A stretch of 64,000 nt of DNA from Clavibacter sp. VKM Ac-2873 (GCF_015351075.1 NZ_JADKRS010000001.1:310001-374000); one strand, 5' to 3'. Positions 53,235 through 63,105 are shown, numbered from the stretch's first letter. Numbers and translations are program-made. The notes: generated from the letters alone by a model not told the origin.

Positions 53235-56200
53235 GTGAGCTTCACCCACCTGCACGTCGCGTCCGCGTTCTCCGCCCACTTCGGCACCACGGCGCCCGAG
53301 GCGCTCGTCGACGAGGTCGCGTCCCGGGGCGCGTCGGCCGCGGCCATCACCGACCGCGACGGGCTGTACGGCGCCGTCCGCCACATCCGCCGCTCCCTCG
53401 CCGCAGGGGTCTCCCCCGTGGTCGGGGCGGAGCTCGGGCTCACGGGCGAGCAGCCGGGCCGGATCACGGTGCTCGCGCACGGCGGCACGCGCGGCCAGGG
53501 GTGGGCGGCGCTCAGCCGGCTCATCAGCGCGAGCCACGGGCGGGGCACGGCGCGGAGCACCGCCCGGAGCGCCCAGGCCGGCATCGCGCGCACCCGGCCG
53601 CCCGCGTTCCTGCTCGGCGAGCATGGCCCCGTCGGCACCGTCATGCTCGGGCCCGACTCGGATGTCGGCCGCGCCGTCGCGGCGGGCGACCACGCCCTCG
53701 CGTCCCGGCACCTGGCCGAGTGGGCCCGGCTCCTGCCCGGTGCGATCGTCGTCGAGGTGGTCTGCCACTTCACCGAACCGGGCGAGTCCGCCAGCCTCCG
53801 CCACGCCGCCCGCATGCTCGAGCTCGCCGACGCCCACCGCGTGCCCGCGGTGCTCACCAACGCCGTGCGCTACCTCGAGCCCGACGACGCGCTCACGGGC
53901 GACGTGCTCGACTCCGCGGGCACGCTCCGGCCGCTCGGGTCGTTCCGCCCGCAGCCCAACGGGCAGGCCTGGCTCAAGACCCCGGGCGAGATGCAGGAGA
54001 TCGCGCGGGAGGTCGCGGGCGCGTCCGCCCTCGACCGCCGCGCCGGCGAGGCGCTGCTGCGCGCCACCGAGGAGCTCGCCGACCGGTGCCGCCTGGATCC
54101 GGACGCCGACCTCGCCTGGCGGAAGCCGAAGCTTCCGGAGAAGGAGGTCATCGGGATCACGGGCGACCCGGACGAGGCGCTCTGGCGGAAGGCCGAGGCC
54201 GGCGTCACCGAGCGGTTCGGGCACGTCGACGAGTCGATGCGGCAGCGCGTGCTCGCCCGCATGCGCACCGAGCTCCAGACCATCACGGGCTTCGGCTTCG
54301 CCACCTACTTCCTCACGGTCGCCGACGTGTGCTCGCTCATGCGCGACATGGGCGTGCGCAACCAGGCCAGGGGGTCCGGCGCGGGCAGCCTCGTCAACTA
54401 CCTCCTGCGCATCTCCAACGTCGACCCGCTCGAGCACGACCTCCTGTTCGAGCGCTTCCTCGGCAAGGTGCGCTCGACGCTGCCGGACATCGACATCGAC
54501 GTGGAGTCCGCGCGCCGGCACGAGGTGTACCACCGCGTGTTCGAGAAGTACGGCAGCAACCGGGTCACGCTGCTGTCGATGCAGAACACCTACCGGGCGC
54601 GCGGCGCCGCGCGCGACGCGGGGCTCGCGCTCGACCTCGACGAGCAGCAGGTCGACTTCATCGCCAAGAACATCTGGCGCTTCGACGCGCGCGAGTTCCG
54701 GGCGGTGCTCGAGACGAAGCCGGAGCTGAAGCCCATCGCCGACCTCGTGCGCGACGACCCGAGCATCGACCTGCTGGTCGACCTCACCGAGCGGCTCGAC
54801 CGGCTCCCCCGGCACATCTCCATGCACCCGTGCGGCGTGATCCTCGGCGACTCCGACCTGCTCAGCACGAGCCCCGTCCAGCCGAGCGGCATGGGCCTGC
54901 CCATGAGCCAGTTCGACAAGGACGACATCGACGACATGGGGCTGCTCAAGCTCGACATCCTCGGCGTGCGGATGCAGAGCACCATGGCGTACGCGCTCGA
55001 CGAGATCCACCGCATCCACGGCACGCGCTCGGCGGTCGCGGGCGGCATCCCGGTGGACGCGCGCTACGTGCACCGCGACGGGCGCATCGAGCTCGACGAG
55101 ATCCCGCACGACGACGAGGAGACGTTCGACGCCATCCGCACCACGCACACGCTCGGCATGTTCCAGATCGAGTCGCCCGGGCAGCGCGAGCTCATCGGCA
55201 AGATGCAGCCGGACGTCTACGAGGACCTCATCGCCGACATCTCGCTGTTCCGGCCGGGCCCCATGAAGGGCAACATGGTCGCGCCGTTCCTCGACACGAA
55301 GCACGGCATCACCCGGCCCGACTACCTCCACCCCCGGTTCGCGCCGTTCCTCGCGTCCACGTTCGGCGTCGTCATCTACCACGAGCAGGTCATCCGGATC
55401 TTCGCCGACTGCATGCAGGTCTCCCTCGCGGAGGCCGACGAGCTGCGCCGCAACATGGAGCGGAGGGACGGCGCCGTCGAGGCCGCGTTCCGGGAGCGCA
55501 CGGCCGGCCACATCGACGCGCGCACGGGCGAGCGCGCGTTCACCGACGCCGAGCTCGAGCGGATCTGGAAGGCCCTCGTCGGCTTCGGGTCCTTCGGGTT
55601 CTGCAAGGCGCACGGCGCGGCGTTCGCCCTGCCCACCTGGCAGAGCGCGTGGCTGAAGACGCACTACCCGGCGGAGTTCCTCGCGGGGATCCTCACGCAC
55701 GACCCGGGCATGTACCCCAAGCGCCTGCTCCTCACCGAGGCACGTCGCATGGGCGTGCCCGTGCTGCCGCTCGACGTGAACCGGTCGACCGGCGTCTACC
55801 GCGTGGAGCGCGTCGAGGGCGAGGGGACCACCGGGCGCACGCGCATCGGCGAGCTGGGCATCCGGCTGTCGCTGCAGGACGTGCACGGCATGAGCGAGGC
55901 GGAGCTGGAGCGCATCGAGCGGGGCCAGCCCTACGACTCCATCAGCGACTTCTACGCGAAGGCGCAGCCGTCGCGCGCGCTGCTCGAACGGCTGGCCGCG
56001 GTGGGCGCGCTCGACTCGCTCGCGACGTCCGCCGATGACGCCGCCCGCGGGGCCGCGTCGCGCGGGGACGTGATGGCGTTCGCGCGGCGGCTCACGGCGC
56101 GGGCGGCCCGGCCACCGGATCCGGCCGGCCAGCTGCCCCTGTTCGTCGACGACCGCGACCTCATCCCGCGCGGCTCGCCCGACCCCGACGGCCGCGCGCG

Positions 56201-56663
56201 GGTGGCCGCCGAGCTCGACATCCTGCAGATGGAGGTCACCGACCACGTGCTGGAGAGCTACCGGCCCATGCTCGACGAGCTCGGGGTCATCCCGGCGAGC
56301 CAGCTGCTCGAGGTGCGCAGCGGCTCCGAGGTGGTGGTCGCGGGGATCCGCATCGCCACGCAGACGCCGCCCATGCGCAGCGGCAAGCGCGTGGTCTTCA
56401 TCAGCCTCGACGACGGCACGGGCTGCTCCGACTCCACCTTCTTCGACGAGGCGCAGCAGAAGGCCGGGCCCATGCTCTTCGGCACGCGGCTGCTCGTCAT
56501 CCGGGGGCGCACCCGGCGCACGGGCGAGCGCGGCGTCTCCATCCAGGCGGAGGACGCGTGGGACCTCAAGGAGATGTGGGCGCGCTGGCAGGACGCGCGG
56601 CGACGGGGCGGCGCGGACGGCGGCGGGGACGACGGGATGGACGACGCGGCCCAGGTGGCCTGA
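53235..56663 (+). CDS. dnaE2: Error-prone DNA polymerase DnaE2
   Basis: DnaE2 is a C-family polymerase for damage-induced mutagenesis, normally working with ImuA'/ImuB. The 1142-residue protein has an N-terminal PHP domain (FTHLHVASAFSAHFGTTAPE), the palm with PDIDIDVESARRHE near residue 417, RGSGAGSLVNYLL, the fingers FRPGPMKGNMVAPFLDTKHG, GFGSFGFCKAHGAAFA, helix-hairpin-helix and OB domains, but no clamp-binding tail like DnaE1. GTG start with GGGAGG 6 bases upstream. The perfect LexA box confirms SOS control. ImuA/ImuB are not in the window. Confidence 0.95.
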   Translation: MSFTHLHVASAFSAHFGTTAPEALVDEVASRGASAAAITDRDGLYGAVRHIRRSLAAGVSPVVGAELGLTGEQPGRITVLAHGGTRGQGWAALSRLISASHGRGTARSTARSAQAGIARTRPPAFLLGEHGPVGTVMLGPDSDVGRAVAAGDHALASRHLAEWARLLPGAIVVEVVCHFTEPGESASLRHAARMLELADAHRVPAVLTNAVRYLEPDDALTGDVLDSAGTLRPLGSFRPQPNGQAWLKTPGEMQEIAREVAGASALDRRAGEALLRATEELADRCRLDPDADLAWRKPKLPEKEVIGITGDPDEALWRKAEAGVTERFGHVDESMRQRVLARMRTELQTITGFGFATYFLTVADVCSLMRDMGVRNQARGSGAGSLVNYLLRISNVDPLEHDLLFERFLGKVRSTLPDIDIDVESARRHEVYHRVFEKYGSNRVTLLSMQNTYRARGAARDAGLALDLDEQQVDFIAKNIWRFDAREFRAVLETKPELKPIADLVRDDPSIDLLVDLTERLDRLPRHISMHPCGVILGDSDLLSTSPVQPSGMGLPMSQFDKDDIDDMGLLKLDILGVRMQSTMAYALDEIHRIHGTRSAVAGGIPVDARYVHRDGRIELDEIPHDDEETFDAIRTTHTLGMFQIESPGQRELIGKMQPDVYEDLIADISLFRPGPMKGNMVAPFLDTKHGITRPDYLHPRFAPFLASTFGVVIYHEQVIRIFADCMQVSLAEADELRRNMERRDGAVEAAFRERTAGHIDARTGERAFTDAELERIWKALVGFGSFGFCKAHGAAFALPTWQSAWLKTHYPAEFLAGILTHDPGMYPKRLLLTEARRMGVPVLPLDVNRSTGVYRVERVEGEGTTGRTRIGELGIRLSLQDVHGMSEAELERIERGQPYDSISDFYAKAQPSRALLERLAAVGALDSLATSADDAARGAASRGDVMAFARRLTARAARPPDPAGQLPLFVDDRDLIPRGSPDPDGRARVAAELDILQMEVTDHVLESYRPMLDELGVIPASQLLEVRSGSEVVVAGIRIATQTPPMRSGKRVVFISLDDGTGCSDSTFFDEAQQKAGPMLFGTRLLVIRGRTRRTGERGVSIQAEDAWDLKEMWARWQDARRRGGADGGGDDGMDDAAQVA

Positions 56664-56732
56664 GCGGCGGTCGCCGCCGCGCCCGCGCTCCGGGATGATG
56701 GAGGGACCCGAGACGGAAGCCCGAGGCCGCAC

Positions 56733-57779
56733 GTGCGCATCACCACGACCGTCCGCACCACCACGCGGATCCCGTTCGTCCAGGTGGTCAAGACCTCGGT
56801 CGCCGCGATCATCGCCTGGTTCGTGTGCATCGCCGTGCTGCCCGCGCAGCTGCCCATCTTCGCGACCATCGCGGCGCTGCTCGTCGTGCAGCCGAGCATC
56901 AACCAGACCTTCGGCAAGGCGGTCGAGCGCAGCCTCGGCGTGATCACGGGCGTGCTGCTCGCGCTCGGGCTCGGCCTCGCGCTCGGCACGTCGAGCGGGG
57001 TGGTGCTGCTCGCGGTCGTCGTCGCGGTGCTGGTGGGCTGGGTGTTCCGGCTGACGCCCGGGTCGAGCACGCAGATCCCCATCAGCGCGATGCTCGTGCT
57101 CGCCATCGGGCAGCTCTCGCCCGTCTACGCGCTCGACCGCATCGTGGAGACGATCCTCGGCGCGGCCATCGGCGTCGTCGTCAACATCGCGATCGCGCCG
57201 CCCGTGCTGCACGAGGCCAGCCGTCGCGCGGTCATCGGCCTCGCGGGCGACTGCGCCGCGGCCCTCGACCGGCTGGCGGGCGCGCTGTCGGAGCCCGTCG
57301 ACCGCGAGCAGCTCGACCTGATGCTCGCCCGCGCCCGCGAGCTCCGGCCGCGGCACACGAAGGCCGTCGCCGAGGTCGACCGGGGGCTCGAGAGCCTCAC
57401 CCTCAACCCGCTGCGACGGCGGCACCGGGCGCTGCTCGAGGCCGACCGGGAGCTCCTCGCGACGCTCACGGTGCTCGTCAACCGGGTGGTCGGCATGACG
57501 CGCGCCGTGCACGACCGCTACGACCCGGCGCTCGGCGAGGAGCCCGTCGTCCGCGGGATCGCGACCGAGCTGACGCGCGCCGCCCACGACGTGCGGCTCC
57601 TCGCCGAGCACGCGCTGCCGGGCGACGGCCGCCCGGGCGGCGCCGACCCGCGGGAGGAGCCCGCGCTCACGGCCCCGCTCGTGGTGCTCCAGCCGAGCGA
57701 GGAGCACTGGATCCTCATCGGCTCGCTGCTGGAGGACATCCGCCGCATCCGCTCGGAGATCATCGGCGGCGCCGAGTGA
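56733..57779 (+). CDS. FUSC-family membrane protein
   Basis: A 348-residue protein with about six N-terminal membrane segments (residues 15-165), including LPIFATIAALLVVQPSINQTFGKAVERSLGV, which is the conserved FUSC/aromatic-acid exporter pattern. A cytoplasmic helical half follows, rich in Arg and Glu. The family exports aromatic acids or amphipathic compounds, but the substrate is unknown. GTG start. Its stop overlaps the next hydrolase start as GTGA, suggesting a joint role. Confidence 0.85.
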   Translation: MRITTTVRTTTRIPFVQVVKTSVAAIIAWFVCIAVLPAQLPIFATIAALLVVQPSINQTFGKAVERSLGVITGVLLALGLGLALGTSSGVVLLAVVVAVLVGWVFRLTPGSSTQIPISAMLVLAIGQLSPVYALDRIVETILGAAIGVVVNIAIAPPVLHEASRRAVIGLAGDCAAALDRLAGALSEPVDREQLDLMLARARELRPRHTKAVAEVDRGLESLTLNPLRRRHRALLEADRELLATLTVLVNRVVGMTRAVHDRYDPALGEEPVVRGIATELTRAAHDVRLLAEHALPGDGRPGGADPREEPALTAPLVVLQPSEEHWILIGSLLEDIRRIRSEIIGGAE

Positions 57780-58708
57780 CCCGGCCCCTGCCCGGCTACA
57801 GCCCGCTCGAGCTCGACGCCGACCCGGCGGCGTCCGGCCTCGTGCGCGGCGACACGGCCACGGGGCTCGGCGTCGTGCGGCACCATCACGCGGCGGTCCG
57901 CGGGTCGGACACCGCGACGGTGCTGCTGCACGGCGCCGCCGGGTCGTGGACCACCTGGACGCCGCTGATCCGCACCGCGCGCGACGCGGGCGTCCCGTTC
58001 GCCGACGTCGTCGCGATCGACCTGCCCGGCTGGGGCGGCTCGGAGCTCGACGCGACCGATGCCGACGCCACGGTGGACGCCATCGCCGACGCGGTGCGCG
58101 CCGTCGTCGACGGTCTCGGCTACGCGCGCTGGCGGCTCGTCGGCCACTCGATGGGCGGCTTCATCGCGCTGCACCTGGCCGCGCGCGACCCCGCCCGCGC
58201 CGTCTCGGTCGCGCTCGTCTCGCCCACCACGTACTCGGTCATCGCGAGCGTCGCGCACCCGGTGCGGGAGTTCCGCCTCATCCCCGGCTTCACGATGATG
58301 CTCGGCGTGATGCGCGCCATGCGCCGGCTCGGACGTCCCGGCACGGCGCTCATCCGCGGCGTGGGCCGCATCCGGCTCATGCGGGCGATCGCCCTCCCGC
58401 TCTTCGCGCACGGCTGGCACGTGCGCCGGTCGATCGTCGACGCGATCGCCACCGAGGCGCGTCCCCGCGCGTTCTCCCTCGCCGCGGAGGTCACGCGCGG
58501 GTACGACGCCGACGGCCTCTGGGCGCGCATCGCGTGCCCGGTCGTCGCGGTGCGCGGCGACGACGACGTGTTCGTCTCCCCCGACGACCTCGACCTGCTG
58601 GCGCGCGCGGTGCCCGCGTTCCGGTCCGCGGTGATCCCCGACGCCGGCCACTTCGCCCACGTGGAGCGCCCGGCCGAGACGCTGCGCGCGCTCGGCCTCC
58701 TCGCCTGA
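57776..58708 (+). CDS. Alpha/beta hydrolase (first of tandem pair)
   Basis: A 310-residue alpha/beta hydrolase: oxyanion motif LLHGAAGSWTTW, nucleophile Ser125 in VGHSMGGF, and catalytic His in PDAGHFAHVERP. The cap between strands 6 and 7 is rich in Met, Arg and Ile and may be membrane-associated. VVRHHHA near the N-terminus is shared with the next gene. The substrate is unknown; esterase, lipase or haloperoxidase-like activity are possible. It is translationally coupled to the FUSC gene. Confidence 0.85.
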   Translation: MTRPLPGYSPLELDADPAASGLVRGDTATGLGVVRHHHAAVRGSDTATVLLHGAAGSWTTWTPLIRTARDAGVPFADVVAIDLPGWGGSELDATDADATVDAIADAVRAVVDGLGYARWRLVGHSMGGFIALHLAARDPARAVSVALVSPTTYSVIASVAHPVREFRLIPGFTMMLGVMRAMRRLGRPGTALIRGVGRIRLMRAIALPLFAHGWHVRRSIVDAIATEARPRAFSLAAEVTRGYDADGLWARIACPVVAVRGDDDVFVSPDDLDLLARAVPAFRSAVIPDAGHFAHVERPAETLRALGLLA

Positions 58709-58836
58709 GGCGTCCGGGACGCCGGATCCGCGCGGGACGCGCGGGACGCGGCGCGCGGCGCTGGGGAGAGGGCCCCCGGGACGCCGCCGTCGTCGGCCAC
58801 GCTGTGCGGATCCCCGCCCCGTCCCGGAGGTCATCC

Positions 58837-59838
58837 GTGCGCGTCCCCCGCCCCTCATCCCCGCTGCCGCTCGGAGCGGAGCCCGCCGTGCACGACGTCG
58901 GGCGAGGCCGTCGCGCGGTGGACGGCTACAGCCCCTACGAGCTCGACACCGACCCTCGCGGATCCGGCCTGGTCGCCGGGACGACGGCGACGCCGAGCGG
59001 CGTGGTCCGGCACCACCACGCGCCCCGGCGCCGTACCGGGACGGCCACCGTCCTCCTCCACGGCGCGGCCGGGTCCTGGACCACCTGGACGCCCGCCCTC
59101 CGCGCGGCCCGGGACGCGGGCGCTCCGCTCGAGGACGTCGTGGCGATCGACCTCCCCGGCTGGGGCGGATCCCCGGCCGGGGACGGGGACGGCGCGCTCG
59201 GGCTCGACGCGGTGGCCGACGCCGTGATCCGGGTGGTCGACGACCTGGGCTACGACGGGTTCCGCCTCGTGGGGCACTCGATGGGCGGCTTCCTCGCCCT
59301 CGACCTCGCCGTCCGGCACCCGGACCGCGTGCGCTCCCTGGCCCTGGTGTCCCCGACCGTCTACGCCGTGATGCGCAGCGCCGCCCACCCGATCCTGCGC
59401 GTGGACGTGCTCCCGGGCTTCAGCATGATGCTCGGCGCGATGCACGTGACGCGGCTCCTCGGCCCCGCGGGTCTCACGTATGTCCGGTTCCTCCACCGCA
59501 CGGGCGTCCTGCGCCAGCTCACCCGACCCCTCTTCGCGCACGGCGGGCGGGTGAGCGGGTCGGTCATCGCGGCGCTGGCCGACGAGGTGCGGCCGGGCGC
59601 CTTCCTCCGGGCCACGGGGATCGCCGCCGCCTACCCCGCGGGTGGGCTGTGGCCGCGGATCACCTGCCCCGTCGTCGCCGTGCGCGGCGTCAGGGACGTC
59701 TTCGTCGCGCCGGGCGACCTGGTCCGGCTGGCACGCGACCTCCCGGGCGCCTCGGCCGCGGTGATCCCCGACGCCGGCCACTTCGCGCACGTGGAGCGCC
59801 CCGTCGAGACGCTGCGCGCGCTCGGCCTCGTGCCCTGA
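58837..59838 (+). CDS. Alpha/beta hydrolase (second of tandem pair)
   Basis: A 333-residue paralogue of the preceding gene with the same motifs in register: YSPYELDTDPRGSGLV, VVRHHHAP, LLHGAAGSWTTWTP, VGHSMGGF (Ser148) and DAGHFAHVERPVETLRALGL. An N-terminal extension of about 28 residues is unlike its twin. GTG start with CCCGGAGG 7 bases upstream. The 128-base gap from the first copy suggests its own regulation. Confidence 0.85.
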   Translation: MRVPRPSSPLPLGAEPAVHDVGRGRRAVDGYSPYELDTDPRGSGLVAGTTATPSGVVRHHHAPRRRTGTATVLLHGAAGSWTTWTPALRAARDAGAPLEDVVAIDLPGWGGSPAGDGDGALGLDAVADAVIRVVDDLGYDGFRLVGHSMGGFLALDLAVRHPDRVRSLALVSPTVYAVMRSAAHPILRVDVLPGFSMMLGAMHVTRLLGPAGLTYVRFLHRTGVLRQLTRPLFAHGGRVSGSVIAALADEVRPGAFLRATGIAAAYPAGGLWPRITCPVVAVRGVRDVFVAPGDLVRLARDLPGASAAVIPDAGHFAHVERPVETLRALGLVP

Positions 59839-59855
59839 CGCGCGCCGCGGCACGA

Positions 59856-59893
59856 CGACGCCCCCGGTCCCGGTGACGGGAACGAGGGCGTCG
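59856..59893. terminator. Bidirectional terminator between the hydrolase and yceI
   Basis: CGACGCCC and GGGCGTCG form outer arms and TCCCG/CGGGA an inner stem with a GTGA loop; two internal mismatches interrupt the helix. It lies between the converging stops at 59838 and 59941. Confidence 0.65.
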
Positions 59894-59940
59894 GATCCGC
59901 GCGAGGCGGAGGACGGCCGGCGGGTGCCGGCCGGTGCGCG

Positions 59941-60507
59941 CTAGGCCGCGGGGGTCGCGAGGACCGCCTGGATGTCGAGCGTGATGGTGACCTTGTCGCC
60001 GAGCAGCACGCCGCCGGTCTCGAGGGCCGCGTTGTAGGTGAGGCCGAAGTCCTCGCGGTTGATGACCGTGGTGGCCGTCGCGCCGAACTTGGTCTGGCCG
60101 TAGGGGTCGCCGCCGAAGCCGCCGAACTCGACGTCGAACGTGACGGGCTTGGTGACGCCGCGGACGGTCAGCTCGCCGTCGACCTTCGCGTCGCCGTCCG
60201 CCTCGACGCGCACGGCGGTCGAGACGAAGTCGATGGTGGGGTTGTTCTCGGCGTCGAAGAAGTCGTTCGTGCGGAGGTGCTGGTCGCGGTTCGGCTCGTT
60301 GGTGTCGATCGAGGCGATGGTCGCGTGGGCCTTCACGGAGCTCTGCTCGGGCGTGGCGCCCGTGACGATCTCGGCGTCGAAGTCCTTGAACGTGCCCTTG
60401 ACCTTGCTGATCATGATGTGGCGGATGCTGAAGCCGACGGAGCTGTGGGTCTTGTCGATGGTCCAGGTGCCGGCGATGTAGCCGGGGACGGTGCTGGTGT
60501 CGCTCAT
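59941..60507 (-). CDS. YceI-family protein
   Basis: A 188-residue lipocalin-like beta-barrel that binds isoprenoid or amphiphilic molecules in relatives. TIDKTHSSVGFSIRHIMISK, VKGTFKDFDAEI and NREDFGLTYNAALETGGVLLGD are the family blocks. It lacks a signal peptide, so it is likely cytoplasmic, as in most actinobacterial members. GAAAGG is 7 bases before the ATG. Its role is unknown; stress induction is common for the family. Confidence 0.92.
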   Translation of the reverse strand: MSDTSTVPGYIAGTWTIDKTHSSVGFSIRHIMISKVKGTFKDFDAEIVTGATPEQSSVKAHATIASIDTNEPNRDQHLRTNDFFDAENNPTIDFVSTAVRVEADGDAKVDGELTVRGVTKPVTFDVEFGGFGGDPYGQTKFGATATTVINREDFGLTYNAALETGGVLLGDKVTITLDIQAVLATPAA

Positions 60508-60660
60508 GTGCGTGCCTTTCGTACAGGGGTCATGGGTCGGGCCGACGGCCTCGAAGGTATGCAAGCGCATGGACCTCGGCCCTATTCCCGGATTCAGTTG
60601 CGAGTTCATGTACTTCTGGGGCGGGTCGGTCGCGGCCCGCGGCGGGCGTAGCGTGGCGGG

Positions 60661-61638
60661 ATGCGCGCCATCACCTTCCCCGCCCCCGGCTCCCCCGACG
60701 TCCTCTCCCTCACCGACCTCCCGGATCCCGTCGCGGGCGCGGGCGAGGTGCTCATCCGCGTGGCCGCGGCCGGCGTGAACCGGGCCGACCTCAGCCAGCG
60801 CGAGGGCGCGTACCCGCCGCCCGCCGGGGCCCCGACGCACCTCGGGCTCGAGGTGTCCGGGACGATCGCGGCGGTCGGCGCGGGCGCGACGCGCTGGAGC
60901 GTCGGCGACCGCGTGTGCGCCCTGCTCGCGGGCGGCGGCTACGCGGAGCTCGTCGCCGTCGACGAGCGGCACGTCCTCCCGGTGCCCGACGGGCTGGACC
61001 TCGTGGAGGCGGCTGGCCTGCCCGAGGTGGTCGCGACCGTGTGGTCCAACGTCGTGCTCGACGCCTGCCTCGCGCCGCGCGAGACCCTGCTGGTGCACGG
61101 CGGGTCGAGCGGCATCGGCACCATGGCGATCCAGCTGGCCGCCCGGCTCGGCGCCCGCGTGGCGGTCACCGCCGGCAGCCCCGCGAAGCTCGCGGCGTGC
61201 CGCGCGCTCGGTGCGGACATCCTCATCGACTACCGGGAGCAGGACTTCGTGGCCGCGCTCCTCGAGGCCACCGACGGTCGCGGAGCGGACGTGATCCTCG
61301 ACGCGATCGGCGGCGACTACATCGACCGCGACATCCGCGCCCTCGCGCGCGACGGCCGGATCATGGTCATCGGCGCCCAGAGCGGCGCGCCCACGAGCAT
61401 CGTGCTCGGCCAGCTCATGGCGCGCCGCGGCCGGATCTGGGGCACCACGCTCCGGGCCCGCGACGCGGACGACAAGGCCCGCATCGTCGCCGCGATCCGC
61501 GCCGACGTGTGGCCGGCGGTGGCCGACGGATCCGTGCGCCCGGTCGTCGACCGCGTCTTCCCGCTCGCCGATGCGGCCGCCGCGCACGCGCACGTCGCGT
61601 CGTCGCAGCACGTGGGCAAGGTGCTGCTGGCGGTCTAG
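60661..61638 (+). CDS. Zinc-free quinone oxidoreductase (PIG3/QOR type)
   Basis: A 325-residue medium-chain oxidoreductase with MRAITFPAPGSPDVLSLTDL, AGVNRADLSQREGAYPPP (PIG3 subgroup), LVHGGSSGIGTMAIQLA as the NADPH Rossmann loop and the C-terminal AHVASSQHVGKVLLAV. No zinc ligands are seen. It should reduce quinones using NADPH. TAGCGT (60649-60654) is 6 bases before the ATG. The last four bases CTAG give stop codons to both this gene and the opposing MFS gene. Confidence 0.92.
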   Translation: MRAITFPAPGSPDVLSLTDLPDPVAGAGEVLIRVAAAGVNRADLSQREGAYPPPAGAPTHLGLEVSGTIAAVGAGATRWSVGDRVCALLAGGGYAELVAVDERHVLPVPDGLDLVEAAGLPEVVATVWSNVVLDACLAPRETLLVHGGSSGIGTMAIQLAARLGARVAVTAGSPAKLAACRALGADILIDYREQDFVAALLEATDGRGADVILDAIGGDYIDRDIRALARDGRIMVIGAQSGAPTSIVLGQLMARRGRIWGTTLRARDADDKARIVAAIRADVWPAVADGSVRPVVDRVFPLADAAAAHAHVASSQHVGKVLLAV

Positions 61639-63074
61639 CCCGCCGCGTCGCCGGCGGCGGGGACCGGGGCGTGGCGGGAGCGGATCCCGACGAGGGACAC
61701 GAGCCCGCCCGCCACCAGCAGCGCCGCGGTCAGGAGCACCACGCGGTGGAACGCGGCCACGTCGAGGCCGGGCCCGGCGACCAGCCCGATCGCGGCGATC
61801 GCGACGAGGCCCGCGACGCGCGAGACGGCGTTGTTCACCGCCGACGCGATCCCCGCCTGCGCGGACGGCACGGCCTCGAGGATCGTCGCGGTCAGCGGCG
61901 CGACCGTCATCGAGAGGCCCAGGCCGAAGACGAGGATGCCGGGCAGCAGCTGGACCCCGTAGTCGACGGGCTCGGTGACCCGCAGCATCAGCAGGTAGCC
62001 GCCACCGGCGATGACGGGCCCCGCGCCCATCAGGAGCCGAGGCCCGATCCGCCCGGCCAGCGCGCCGAAGCGCGTCGACAGCAGCAGCATGATCACGGTG
62101 GTCGGCACGAGCGCGAACCCCGCCGCGGTCGCGGACAGCCCGCCGGTCTGCTGCAGGAAGACCGCGATCACGAAGCCGCCGAGCGACAGCGCGCCGTAGA
62201 TCCCGACGGTCGCGATGTTGCCGACGAGGAAGTCCCGCTCCCGGAAGAGCGACAGCGGCAGCATGGGATGCGGGGTGCGCCGCTCGCGCACCACGAAGAG
62301 CACGAGGCACGCGACGCCGACCACGAGGCTGCCGACCACGAGCGGGTGGCCGATCCCGAGCCGCGACTGCTCGATGAGCGCGAAGACGGGGCCGCCGATC
62401 CCGAGGGCGCCGAGGACCGCGCCGGGCACGTCGACGCGCGTGCCATCGGCGACGGGCGCGTCGTGCGGGAGCCGGGCGAGGAGCACGAGGGTCACGGCGA
62501 TGGGCAGCACGTTGATCCCGAACACGAGCCGCCAGTCGAGCGCGTCCACCAGCACCCCGCCGAGGACGGGCCCGACGAGCATCGCCGTGCCGGTCCACGC
62601 CGTCCACGAGCCGATGGCCTTCGCCTGCGCCGGGCCGCGGAAGGCCTGCGCGATGAGGGCCAGCGAGCTCGGCACGAGCAGCGCCCCGGCCGCGCCCTGG
62701 GCGGCGCGCGCGGCGATGAGGATCACGGCGGTGGGCGCGATCGCGCACACGAGCGACGTGACGCCGAAGCCGACGAGCCCCCACCGCAGCACGCGCACGC
62801 GGCCGAACGCGTCGGAGAGGGAGCCGGCCAGGAGGATCAGGGCGCCGAGCGTGATGAGGTACGCGTCGACGACCCACTGCTGCACGACGAGGCCGCCGCC
62901 GAGTTCCGCCCCGATCGCGGGCAGCGCGACGTTGACGACCGTGCCGTCGAGGAACGCCACGAAGGAGGCGAGCACCGCGACCGCGAGCACCGTGCGGCCG
63001 CGGCCGTCGGCGGTGCCGTCCGCGTGTCCGTCCGCGTGGCCGTCCGCGTGCGTCGGGGCGGCGGGGTCGGGCAT
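61635..63074 (-). CDS. MFS exporter, DHA2 (14-TM) family
   Basis: A 479-residue transporter with about 14 membrane segments. The motif LDGTVVNVALPAIGAELGGG is in helix 1, GSLSDAFGRVRVLRWG in loop 2-3 and ARAAQGAAGALLVPSSLALI in helix 4, typical of EmrB/QacA drug exporters. The N-terminus has a HADGHADGHADGTADG stretch encoded by near-perfect 12-base repeats (63015-63050). CATACT (minus strand) is 6 bases before the ATG. The drug or metabolite exported cannot be predicted. Confidence 0.9.
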   Translation of the reverse strand: MPDPAAPTHADGHADGHADGTADGRGRTVLAVAVLASFVAFLDGTVVNVALPAIGAELGGGLVVQQWVVDAYLITLGALILLAGSLSDAFGRVRVLRWGLVGFGVTSLVCAIAPTAVILIAARAAQGAAGALLVPSSLALIAQAFRGPAQAKAIGSWTAWTGTAMLVGPVLGGVLVDALDWRLVFGINVLPIAVTLVLLARLPHDAPVADGTRVDVPGAVLGALGIGGPVFALIEQSRLGIGHPLVVGSLVVGVACLVLFVVRERRTPHPMLPLSLFRERDFLVGNIATVGIYGALSLGGFVIAVFLQQTGGLSATAAGFALVPTTVIMLLLSTRFGALAGRIGPRLLMGAGPVIAGGGYLLMLRVTEPVDYGVQLLPGILVFGLGLSMTVAPLTATILEAVPSAQAGIASAVNNAVSRVAGLVAIAAIGLVAGPGLDVAAFHRVVLLTAALLVAGGLVSLVGIRSRHAPVPAAGDAAG

Positions 63075-63105
63075 GTGCCCAGTATGCGCCGCGCGCGGGG
63101 TCGGA

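Noticed and set aside
53130-57707. A continuous 1525-codon open frame on the minus strand
   Set aside because: It is the antisense shadow of dnaE2 and the FUSC gene; composition is low-complexity and it lacks a start signal.
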